A stretch of 64,000 bases of DNA, taken from contig NZ_STGF01000031.1 of NCBI RefSeq assembly GCF_005222705.1, forward strand, positions 1 to 64,000, written 5' to 3'. Made by a program: the position numbers and the translations under genes. This DNA comes from Paenibacillus sp. SY21-1. Lineage in GTDB: Bacteria > Bacillota > Bacilli > Paenibacillales > Paenibacillaceae. The notes beneath the pieces were generated by a model that saw only the letters and a list, made by a program, of their open reading frames with translations, did no database searches and had not been told where the DNA came from. Shown piece after piece: positions 7,266-14,538 of this stretch; the stretch's first letter is position 1, and every line of letters starts with the position of its first letter.

Positions 7266-8936
7266 ATGTTGAAAAAATGGTTTAAAGCGAAAGCCGGCCT
7301 TTGCTTGACGGCGGCGTTGATCGTTTCATCGGTACAGCTCGGCGCTGCATCTGCGGCAGAACAAGCGGCTGCTTCGAACGGACGTCAGTTTTCTACCTTG
7401 CATGCGACGAATGAGGCTTTTTCATCGATGGACAGCTATTTGGTGAAACCGGCTAACGTTTCAGCGAAGCAAGATGGCACTTATGAGGTAACGGTTACGG
7501 TTAAAGAAAGCTCGCTTATACAGGAGTTCAAGGTATCGGCAGATCAGGATTCGGCAAGCTTTGATGGCGAATTCGCAGACGTTGCCGTTGTAAGCGAGAA
7601 TAAGGAGGCCGATCAGCGCGTGGTTCGCTTCGATGTCAAGAAGCTGGACAAACTGGTGAAGGCCAAGGTGCGCGTTGTAACTTCCTACCAAGGTACGCCT
7701 TACGATATGACGCATAATGTGCGTTTCAACTTCAACGGAGTAGATAATATTGCGCTGCAAGAAGCGATTAACGTCGTGAACGGAATTTTGCGCTCAGCGG
7801 CGGCGGCCAGCTACTCGGATGAGGCCAAAGGCAAGCTTGGCGCGGCTGTTGCCGAAGCGGGCAAGGTAGCGGTGAACGGCGAGAATACCCAGCAGCAGTC
7901 CAATGATGCGCTTGCGAAGCTGCAGGCCGTCATTAAAGAAACTCAGCCAACAGCGGCTGGGGACGGGGCGCTTGCCGATGGCGAATATTCCATTGCTTAT
8001 ACCATTCTGAAGGCGGATGCCGATAAAACGTCCGTTATGCAGGATTACGTCATCGCCCCTGGCAAAATTGAAGTTGTAAATGGCAAGGTGACTGCTTTCA
8101 TTACGCTTAAGCAAAGCAAGGAGATTACCGAGCTGAAATTTAACGGCGAGCCTGTCAAGGTAGAGAGCGAAGACAAAACGGCGAATACTCGCGTCGTATC
8201 GTTCCCGGTAGCCGAGCTCGACAAAATAGCTAACGGCTGGGTCAAAATTGTTTGGCCGGCGGTTAACTACAACAATGAATATGACATCCGCATCAGCTTT
8301 GACGTGAAGTCGATCAAGGCGCTTGAGGGTGGCGGGGAGCAGCCGGCTGCACCAAATCCTGCAGCAAGCTTTACGGATATCGGCAACAGCTGGGCAAAAG
8401 CCTACATCAACCGTGCGGTAGAATTGGGTATCGTGGCAGGTTTTGAGGACAATACCTTTAAACCGAACGCTACAATTACCCGCGGCGAAATTTCGGCTTT
8501 GATCAGCAGAGCGTTGAAGCTGCAAGGCGACGCAGCAAGCGTCACGTTTAAGGATTTCGCGAGCACGCCTGCCTGGGCGAAGCCATACATTGCCGCAGTA
8601 TCGCAAAAAGGACTTATTCTTGGCTATGAAGATCAAAGCTTCCGCGCCGCCAATCCAATTACCCGCGTCGAGCTGACGGCCATTATGGCAAGAGCGGCTG
8701 GCCTAAAAGCAGATGCAGGCACGGAGCTGACGTTTGCGGATGCCGCGTCGATCCCATCATGGGCCAAAGGGCAAGTATCGGCTGCTGTAGCGGCCGGCCT
8801 GATTGAAGGAGATGCAAGCAATCGCTTTAATCCGGCCAAGCCGGCAACGCGGGCCGAGGCATCGGTGCTAGTCGTTCGCTTGCTTGAGACGCTTGGCGTT
8901 ACGAAATCCAGCGATGCCGATTCTGCCGCGGCATAA
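7266..8936 (+). CDS. Two-NEAT, SLH-anchored heme-binding protein
   Basis: A cell-wall protein of 556 residues: signal peptide (cut near AASA-AEQ, residue 31), NEAT-like domain at 40-157, a helical linker at 160-225, a second NEAT domain at 236-350 with the full YNNEY ligand motif, and three SLH domains at about 369-420, 427-480 and 489-540. In the first NEAT domain the ligand strand reads YDMTH, with His where the second Tyr normally stands. The start at 7266 has GAGGAG six bases upstream; the in-frame ATG at 7215 is in the Fur box region and has no ribosome binding site. It is divergent from the small NEAT-like gene and is likely a wall receptor for heme or hemoproteins. Confidence 0.92.
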   Translation: MLKKWFKAKAGLCLTAALIVSSVQLGAASAAEQAAASNGRQFSTLHATNEAFSSMDSYLVKPANVSAKQDGTYEVTVTVKESSLIQEFKVSADQDSASFDGEFADVAVVSENKEADQRVVRFDVKKLDKLVKAKVRVVTSYQGTPYDMTHNVRFNFNGVDNIALQEAINVVNGILRSAAAASYSDEAKGKLGAAVAEAGKVAVNGENTQQQSNDALAKLQAVIKETQPTAAGDGALADGEYSIAYTILKADADKTSVMQDYVIAPGKIEVVNGKVTAFITLKQSKEITELKFNGEPVKVESEDKTANTRVVSFPVAELDKIANGWVKIVWPAVNYNNEYDIRISFDVKSIKALEGGGEQPAAPNPAASFTDIGNSWAKAYINRAVELGIVAGFEDNTFKPNATITRGEISALISRALKLQGDAASVTFKDFASTPAWAKPYIAAVSQKGLILGYEDQSFRAANPITRVELTAIMARAAGLKADAGTELTFADAASIPSWAKGQVSAAVAAGLIEGDASNRFNPAKPATRAEASVLVVRLLETLGVTKSSDADSAAA

Positions 8937-8957
8937 TACGTGCTGCGAAGGGAAGGG

Positions 8958-8992
8958 GCGGGCATGTCTACCAGACATGCCCGCCTCTTTTT
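8958..8992 (+). terminator. Terminator after the two-NEAT SLH gene
   Basis: A 12-bp perfect stem, GCGGGCATGTCT (8958-8969) with AGACATGCCCGC (8973-8984), then a T-rich stretch. It separates the wall receptor from the transporter operon. Confidence 0.9.
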
Positions 8993-9038
8993 ATGACCAG
9001 AACCTTGCCTGTAAGCGTCTTGGAAACTGTAATATGGA

Positions 9039-9071
9039 ATTCACACTGCGTTCACATTCAGTTTGTAATAT
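9039..9071 (+). promoter_or_regulatory. HssR-type direct repeat and -10 element, box c
   Basis: ATTCACACT (9039-9047), GC, GTTCACATT (9050-9058), then TAATAT at 9066-9071, with the same 16-base spacing as the other three boxes. It precedes the heme transporter operon. Confidence 0.7.
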
Positions 9072-9081
9072 GTTTAAAGAC

Positions 9082-9100
9082 GATAATGATAATTATTTTC
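9082..9100. promoter_or_regulatory. Fur box
   Basis: GATAATGATAATTATTTTC matches 17 of 19 consensus bases and sits at the expected start of transcription from box c. Confidence 0.85.
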
Positions 9101-9120
9101 ATGAATAGGAGTTTATCACT

Positions 9121-9147
9121 ATGCATCTTGGAGGAAGTCTACATTGA
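9121..9147 (+). CDS. Candidate eight-codon leader peptide
   Basis: ATG at 9121 with AGGAG nine bases upstream reads MHLGGSLH and stops at TGA 9145-9147. The stop overlaps the TTG start (9144) of the lipoprotein gene. Its Gly-Gly codons are the ribosome binding site of the lipoprotein gene. It may couple or gate translation. The Shine-Dalgarno, start and stop are real sequence features; that it is translated is inference. Confidence 0.35.
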   Translation: MHLGGSLH

Positions 9148-10088
9148 ATGCGGTCATAAAAAGATGCGCTGCCATATTGGCCTTGACGGGCCTGATTACT
9201 ACCTTGCTCGCAGCTTGCAGCGCCGGCGCTGCAAGAACCGCTGAGGATGAGGGGGGGACGGTCATTACCGATGCGGCTGGCAGGAAGGTCGCATTCTCCT
9301 CGGTGCCGCAGCGAATTGTAGCTTTAGGCAATGGCGAGGTAGATATCATCTACGCGCTTGGCGGAGCGGTCGTTGGTCGACCGGCTTCCGACGATGCCTT
9401 GGCAGTCGAGGCTGCCAAAGAGGTTGCGACGATCGGTTCGGTCCACACGGTGGATTTGGAGAAGATTGCAGCGCTTCGACCAGATGTCGTATTGGCCAAT
9501 AACCCGATTAACGTAAAGGATGTACCCATGCTTGAGGGAATCGGTCTAAAGGTTGTGCTGACTGAAGCCAACTCCGTTGATGACATTCTGGGACAGATTG
9601 AGGTTATAGGATCGATGCTGGAGAAGGAACAGGAAGCGGACGCTTTGGTTGCGCAGCTTCGCAGCGGCATAGATGCGATTCAGACGTCGAATACGGAGCC
9701 CAAACGAGTGCTGATGGTGTACGGAGCGCCGGGCACGTACATGGCCGCGCTTCCTACATCGCTGGCGGGCGATATGCTGACCAAGTCGGGGAACTTGAAT
9801 ATTGCGGCTGAATTTCCTAGGCTGCAAAGCTACCCGCAGTACGCTCAGCTTAATACGGAGCGGGTGGTGGAGGCGAATCCCGATTTCATTTTTATCATGA
9901 CGCATGGCAACTCGGACGAGGTTCAGCAAGGCTTTGTTAGGGAAATGGAAAGCAATCCTGCCTGGAGCTCGATTGAAGCGGTGCGGAACGATCGGATACA
10001 TGTGCTGCCGGCAGGATTGTTCGGGACGAATCCGGGGTCTAAGGTGGCCGATGCCGTGAATATGCTGGTGGAGCTGCTGTCGTCATGA
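9144..10088 (+). CDS. Heme/siderophore ABC transporter substrate-binding lipoprotein
   Basis: A 314-residue binding protein of the FepB/BtuF class (helical-backbone periplasmic-binding fold). It has an N-terminal lipoprotein signal with lipobox LLAAC, then TVITDAAGRKVAFSSVPQRIVALG, typical for this family. It is anchored to the outer face of the membrane and should hand its ligand to the permease that follows. The heme assignment comes from the NEAT and IsdG neighbours, as in isdE; a siderophore cannot be excluded from sequence. The start is TTG 9144 with GGAGGAAG nine bases upstream. It overlaps the permease gene by ATGA (10085-10088). Confidence 0.88.
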   Translation: MNAVIKRCAAILALTGLITTLLAACSAGAARTAEDEGGTVITDAAGRKVAFSSVPQRIVALGNGEVDIIYALGGAVVGRPASDDALAVEAAKEVATIGSVHTVDLEKIAALRPDVVLANNPINVKDVPMLEGIGLKVVLTEANSVDDILGQIEVIGSMLEKEQEADALVAQLRSGIDAIQTSNTEPKRVLMVYGAPGTYMAALPTSLAGDMLTKSGNLNIAAEFPRLQSYPQYAQLNTERVVEANPDFIFIMTHGNSDEVQQGFVREMESNPAWSSIEAVRNDRIHVLPAGLFGTNPGSKVADAVNMLVELLSS

Positions 10089-11083
10089 ATGTAACCGTAA
10101 GAAACAAACGCAGAAAATGGCTGGCTATCGTCGCGTTGCCGCTGCTGCTGGCAGCTGTAGTATTCGGGGTGGCAAGCGGCTCCGTATTCATTTCCATAGC
10201 GGATATGTGGAACGTAGTGACCGGACATGGAGATCCGGTGCATGAGACTATCATTCGGGATTTAAGATTGCCGAGGGTGCTGATCGGCCTGCTTGTCGGG
10301 GCTTGCCTCGCCGCTTCAGGCGCATTGCTGCAAGGGGTCATGCGGAATCCGCTGGCGGACCCCGGCATTATCGGCGTATCGGCAGGAGGCGGTTTGGCAG
10401 CGGTTATCGCGTTGGTGCTGTTCCCGCAATTCGCGATTCTGCTGCCCGGCTTTGCCTTCGCAGGCGCTTTGATTTCGGCATTTGTCATTTATATGCTGGC
10501 TTGGGACGGAGGTTCTTCTCCGGTTAAAATTTTGCTGGCGGGCATTGCAATTAATGCGCTGCTTGGAGCGATTATGAACGGCATCATGGTGCTGAACAGC
10601 GATCGGATTCAAAGCGTCATTCCGTGGCTCTCCGGCGGTCTAAGCGGCAGAAGCTGGCCCCATCTGAAATTTATGCTTCCTTATGCGGCAATCGGATTGC
10701 TGCTGACGCCCTTTGCGGCTAAAGCTTCCAATCTTCTGCTTATCGGAGACAAGGCGGCCCAGTCGCTTGGGCAGCATGTGGAGCGGCAACGTTTTCTGAT
10801 CGTTGCGCTTGCATCCTTGCTGGCCGGCGCTGCCGTCAGCGTAGCTGGCCTGGTCGGCTTTGTCGGACTGCTTGTGCCGCACGCGATTCGACTGTTGATT
10901 GGCGAGGATTACCGGTTTCTGCTCCCGTTTTCCATCGTGGGGGGAGCGATACTGATGGTCGTGGCCGATACGGCTGCACGAAGCTGGTTTGATCCGCTTG
11001 AGCTGCCGGCCGGTATTCTGCTGGCAGGCATCGGGGCGCCATTTTTCTTAATATTGCTGAAGAAGAGGAGGCTGATTCGTTAA
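10085..11083 (+). CDS. FecCD-type heme ABC transporter permease
   Basis: A 332-residue membrane protein of the FecCD/BtuC family with about nine to ten hydrophobic segments. Family motifs are LPRVLIGLLVGACLAASGAL and GLVGFVGLLVPHAIRLL, the latter holding the coupling helix that touches the ATPase. It is translationally coupled to the binding protein by ATGA and is followed immediately (no gap) by the ATPase gene. It forms the membrane channel of the first heme importer. Confidence 0.92.
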   Translation: MNVTVRNKRRKWLAIVALPLLLAAVVFGVASGSVFISIADMWNVVTGHGDPVHETIIRDLRLPRVLIGLLVGACLAASGALLQGVMRNPLADPGIIGVSAGGGLAAVIALVLFPQFAILLPGFAFAGALISAFVIYMLAWDGGSSPVKILLAGIAINALLGAIMNGIMVLNSDRIQSVIPWLSGGLSGRSWPHLKFMLPYAAIGLLLTPFAAKASNLLLIGDKAAQSLGQHVERQRFLIVALASLLAGAAVSVAGLVGFVGLLVPHAIRLLIGEDYRFLLPFSIVGGAILMVVADTAARSWFDPLELPAGILLAGIGAPFFLILLKKRRLIR

Positions 11084-12196
11084 ATGGCCGTTGAGATTCA
11101 AGATTTGTCGTATAAGCTCGAGCGATTCGAGCTTCATTCTGTCCGTGAGACGATTCCGACAGGGAAAATAACTGCAATCGTCGGCCGCAACGGATCAGGC
11201 AAGTCCACCTTGCTGCGCTTGCTTGCTCGCCTTGAGAAGCCTTCAGGCGGCGATGTTCTGTACAATGGCGAACGCGGAGCTTCCTTCTCGAGAAAAGAGT
11301 TTGCTAATCGCGTGTCGCTGCTCGGGCAGGAGAAGGGCATGATTCCCGATATCACGGTTCGCGAGCTAGTAGCGCTTGGCCGCGCGCCACGCCAATCGAT
11401 TTTTCGCTATCGCATGTCTGTAGAGGACGAGAAAGCGGTAGATTGGGCGCTCTCTACAGTCGGCATTCGTCATAATGAAGACCGTATGTTTCATACGTTG
11501 TCCGGCGGGGAGCAGCAGAAGGCGCGAATAGCGATGGCTATTGCACAGGAAGCCGGCATCCTGCTGCTGGACGAACCGACGACTTATCTGGATATGTCGC
11601 ATCAGCTAGAGGTTATGGAAATGCTTCAGCACTTGAATCGCAAGCTCGGCTTGACCATTGTCATGGTGCTGCATGATCTTCAGCAAGCGGCGGCATACAG
11701 CGATTACCTGATTGCGATGGAGAACGGCAAGGTTGCTGCAAGCGGGACACCGCGTTCGGTGATCAATCCGATTTTTATGCTGAATGTTTTTGGCATTATC
11801 GCCAAAGTGGATTTTGACGGGGCTTACCCCGTTATTATACCTATACCCCAACAAACCAAGGAGGAATTATCGATGGTGATCGTAACGAATGTATCCAAAA
11901 TTACAAAAGGCAGTGGCGACAAGCTGATTGAACGTTTTAATAAAGTAGGCAAGGTAGAAGCAATGAAGGGATTCCTTGGCCTGGAGGTCATGATGACCCA
12001 GAATACGAAGGATTACGATGAAGTAACGGTCAGCACCCGTTGGGAAAGCAAAGAGGACTTCCAAGCGTGGACACGCAGCGACGCCTTTAAAGAGTCGCAT
12101 TCTCACCGTCAAATTCCGGATTACATTTTGGACAACAAAATCGTGTTCTACGATGTGCAAGTCGTGCGTCAGCCCCTGCAATCGCTGGAAGCGTAG
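11084..12196 (+). CDS. ABC ATPase fused to an IsdG-type heme monooxygenase
   Basis: A 370-residue fusion. Residues 1 to about 258 are an iron-chelate-type ABC ATPase: Walker A GRNGSGKST (34-42), signature LSGGEQQKA (139-147), Walker B ILLLDEP (159-165). Residues 264-370 are a complete 107-residue IsdG/IsdI-type heme monooxygenase with the catalytic Asn, Trp and His at positions 6, 66 and 76 of that part, the same spacing as in IsdI. These enzymes open heme to release iron. The joint (PIPQQTKEELSM) encodes a strong AAGGAGG followed eight bases later by the ATG of the IsdG part, so free IsdG may also be made. The gene joins energy for import to heme breakdown at the inner face of the membrane. 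The whole frame is open, with no sign of decay. Confidence 0.93.
   Translation: MAVEIQDLSYKLERFELHSVRETIPTGKITAIVGRNGSGKSTLLRLLARLEKPSGGDVLYNGERGASFSRKEFANRVSLLGQEKGMIPDITVRELVALGRAPRQSIFRYRMSVEDEKAVDWALSTVGIRHNEDRMFHTLSGGEQQKARIAMAIAQEAGILLLDEPTTYLDMSHQLEVMEMLQHLNRKLGLTIVMVLHDLQQAAAYSDYLIAMENGKVAASGTPRSVINPIFMLNVFGIIAKVDFDGAYPVIIPIPQQTKEELSMVIVTNVSKITKGSGDKLIERFNKVGKVEAMKGFLGLEVMMTQNTKDYDEVTVSTRWESKEDFQAWTRSDAFKESHSHRQIPDYILDNKIVFYDVQVVRQPLQSLEA
11858..11875 (+). promoter_or_regulatory. Internal ribosome binding site and start of the IsdG part
   Basis: AAGGAGG (11858-11864), eight bases, then ATG (11873-11875), in frame with the fusion. From this ATG the product is 107 residues, the normal size of IsdG. 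It suggests that two ancestral genes were joined by loss of the first stop codon, or that both fused and free forms are produced. Confidence 0.65.
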
Positions 12197-12235
12197 CAAT
12201 AGGACAAGGAGACGGGAGCTTTGAGAGCCGCAAAA

Positions 12236-12260
12236 GCGGGCTTTTGAAGCCCGTTTCTAT
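12236..12260 (+). terminator. Probable terminator after the fusion gene
   Basis: GCGGGCTT (12236-12243) pairs with AAGCCCGT (12247-12254), followed by TTCTATTTAATT. The rest of the 318-base gap up to 12515 holds a TTGACA (12373-12378) with only a poor -10, and two Fur boxes. Confidence 0.6.
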
Positions 12261-12409
12261 TTAATTGGAAGCGTGTATGCGTTCTACACGATAATCTGGC
12301 TTGTATGCGTATCGATAACGTTTGGCGCGCATGCACGACGTCCATAGGCATGAATGAGAGGGCAAAAAAAAGTTGACAGCAATAGGGGACGATTGGTAAC
12401 CTAGAATAT

Positions 12410-12428
12410 GAAAATAATAATCATTATC
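12410..12428. promoter_or_regulatory. Fur box
   Basis: GAAAATAATAATCATTATC matches 17 of 19 consensus bases, upstream of the membrane-anchored NEAT gene. Confidence 0.85.
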
Positions 12429-12448
12429 AATATATCCGTAGTACTAGT

Positions 12449-12467
12449 GATAATAAGAATCTTTATC
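12449..12467. promoter_or_regulatory. Fur box
   Basis: GATAATAAGAATCTTTATC matches 16 of 19 consensus bases and lies 21 bp downstream of the previous box; tandem sites allow cooperative repression. Confidence 0.8.
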
Positions 12468-12514
12468 ATTCATTTCGCATCACGATTTAAATCGAGAGAA
12501 AAGGGGCGAATTCA

Positions 12515-13534
12515 TTGAAATTTTTATCTGCGGCACGCTATATGGTGGCTGCATTGCTGGCCGTTGCGCTGCTGCTTCCTGGCTTTCAGGCTTATGCGGA
12601 TACCAAGCTGGCAGACGGTACATATACAGCGGATTATTTGGTGTTAAAAGCAGAGGACGACTCTGTGTCAATGGCTAACGACTATTGGGAGAAGCCGGCG
12701 ACCGTTATGATCAATAGTGGAAAAATAACGATTCAGCTGACCGTCAATCACAGTATGTGGGTGACTGAATTTAAAGTGCCCGGCGGCGGCGGTTATATCG
12801 ATACGAAAGTAATTGAAACGAATAAAAAAGACGATAAGCGCAGGGTGGAATTCACGGCTGCCAGCGTGACGGAGCCAATCCTGTCCAAAATCCATGTTAC
12901 GGTAGCCGAGATTGACTACGATCATGATTACACGATTCGGATATCGTTCGATATGGACAGCTTCAAGCTCGTGAAAGCGGCGGAGCAGCCTGCCCAGGCG
13001 ACTGCAACGGCTAAACCTGCTGCTACGGAAAAGCCGGCAGCCACGAAGGCTCCAGCGGCAACGGCAAAGCCTGCGGAGGCAGGCAAGTCTGAATCGGCGG
13101 CAAGTGCAACAGCCAAGCCGGCCGAAGCGACGGCTAAACCGACGGAGACTGCCTCTCCATCGACCGCAGCGTCTGAGGCTGCCGCCCCTCTGAATGAGGA
13201 AACGGCATCAGCTTCTCCCGACGCGGCAGCTTCAGAGCAGCCTGAAGAAACGGCCACAGCCGAACAAACGGAAGAAGCCGCTTCAGGTGAGCAAACGGGC
13301 GGCGGAAATGACACAACGACGGGCGGAGCAGAAGTGAAGACCGCTGCATCAGGCGCGGAGAGCGGAGAAGCCGAGCAGGCTTCAGACCCTGCAGTTGCCG
13401 CTAAAGCCGATGAGCAAACGGCGGCGGGAAGCAATGCCGGATGGTGGATTGCAGCGGTAGGCGCGGTTGCGGCTCTTGCGGCAGCCTTGATCTATAACGC
13501 TAAGCGTAGAACGGCAAAACGCGACAATGAATAG
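12515..13534 (+). CDS. Membrane-anchored single-NEAT protein (IsdC-like role)
   Basis: A 339-residue protein with a signal peptide (cut near AYA-DTK), one NEAT domain at about 31-150 ending with the full ligand motif YDHDY, then a long Ala/Thr/Pro/Glu-rich stalk with repeated KPA units (155-300), and a C-terminal membrane span (308-328) with a basic tail. The tail resembles a sortase sorting signal, but no LPxTG or NPQTN motif is present and no sortase gene is in the window. It therefore probably stays in the membrane, with the stalk spanning the wall. Start is TTG 12515 with AAGGGG upstream. It is first in an operon with a binding lipoprotein and permease, which fits a last-step relay such as IsdC. 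Confidence 0.88.
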   Translation: MKFLSAARYMVAALLAVALLLPGFQAYADTKLADGTYTADYLVLKAEDDSVSMANDYWEKPATVMINSGKITIQLTVNHSMWVTEFKVPGGGGYIDTKVIETNKKDDKRRVEFTAASVTEPILSKIHVTVAEIDYDHDYTIRISFDMDSFKLVKAAEQPAQATATAKPAATEKPAATKAPAATAKPAEAGKSESAASATAKPAEATAKPTETASPSTAASEAAAPLNEETASASPDAAASEQPEETATAEQTEEAASGEQTGGGNDTTTGGAEVKTAASGAESGEAEQASDPAVAAKADEQTAAGSNAGWWIAAVGAVAALAAALIYNAKRRTAKRDNE

Positions 13535-13575
13535 GATGCGCGTTCAATGCTTGGGAAGGACTAACGGGAGGTCAT

Positions 13576-14508
13576 ATGAAAAGCGGAAAATGGAACTATA
13601 GAGTGGCAGCGGTGCTTGCGGCAGTCCTTATGCTGACAGGCTGCGGAACGGCAGGCAACAAGCCGGCAGCCCAGGCGACTGCTGCGCCGACACATGAGGT
13701 CTCGGCTGCATCTGCAAATGCTCCTGCTGGGACAAGCGAGCATCGGATTGTTTCCACGACAGTAGCGATTACGCAGATTATGGATTTGCTGGAGCTTGAT
13801 CTGGTCGGCATCCCGAAAAGCGTTAAAACGCTGCCGGAACGCTACCAGGATGTAACGAAGGTAGGCAATCCGATGAGCCCCGATATGGAGCTGGTGAAAT
13901 CGCTGAAGCCTACCGATGTGCTGTCGGTGACTACTCTGCAATACGAGCTTGAGCCTGTTTTTAAAAATGCGGGTATCGATGGACAGTTTCTCAATTTGAC
14001 GAGCTTGGAGAGCATGCAGGCGGAGATTACGAAGCTCGGGGAGAAATACGACCGTGTCGAGCAAGCGGCGGCTATTGTCAAGGATTACGACAATAAGCTG
14101 AAAAAGATCGGCGAAGCTACGGCAGGCAAAGAACAGCCAACCGTCCTTATTTTGCTGGGCGTGCCGGGCAGTTATCTGGTGGCGACGGAGCATTCGTACA
14201 TCGGCGATCTGGTTCGTCTGCTTGGCGGAGAGAACATTGCCCAAGGCGAGAAGGTTGAGTTTCTGGCATCCAATACCGAGCATTTGCAAAAGTCGAATCC
14301 CGATGTCATTTTGCGTGCGGCGCACGGCATGCCGGAAGAGGTCGTCAAAATGTTTGACGAGGAGTTTAAGAAAAACGATATATGGAAGCATTTCAAGGCG
14401 GTGCAAAACGGCCGTGTGTACGATCTGGAGGAAAAGTTATTTGGTACAACAGGCAATATGCTGGTAGGAGAGGCGCTCGAGGCGCTGCTGCCCATGTTGT
14501 ATCCATAG
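13576..14508 (+). CDS. isdE: Second heme-type substrate-binding lipoprotein
   Basis: A 310-residue FepB/BtuF-class binding protein with lipobox LTGC, directly downstream of the NEAT gene and followed by its own permease. Recognisable parts are HRIVSTTVAITQIMDLLELD and TVLILLGVPGSYLVATEHSY. The NEAT-lipoprotein-permease order resembles isdC-isdE-isdF, so heme is the likely ligand. Start is ATG 13576 with GGGAGG only four bases upstream. The isdE name rests on gene order and family, not on a ligand seen in sequence. Confidence 0.83.
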   Translation: MKSGKWNYRVAAVLAAVLMLTGCGTAGNKPAAQATAAPTHEVSAASANAPAGTSEHRIVSTTVAITQIMDLLELDLVGIPKSVKTLPERYQDVTKVGNPMSPDMELVKSLKPTDVLSVTTLQYELEPVFKNAGIDGQFLNLTSLESMQAEITKLGEKYDRVEQAAAIVKDYDNKLKKIGEATAGKEQPTVLILLGVPGSYLVATEHSYIGDLVRLLGGENIAQGEKVEFLASNTEHLQKSNPDVILRAAHGMPEEVVKMFDEEFKKNDIWKHFKAVQNGRVYDLEEKLFGTTGNMLVGEALEALLPMLYP

Positions 14509-14538
14509 CCTTAAATGGACAGCGAAGGACTGTGAAAA

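Noticed and set aside
12271..12302. A possible fifth HssR-type box before the membrane-anchored NEAT gene (GTGTATGCGTTCTACAC)
   Set aside because: Only the TGCGTTC core fits, and no TAnnAT hexamer stands at the conserved 16-base distance. The gene has two good Fur boxes instead.
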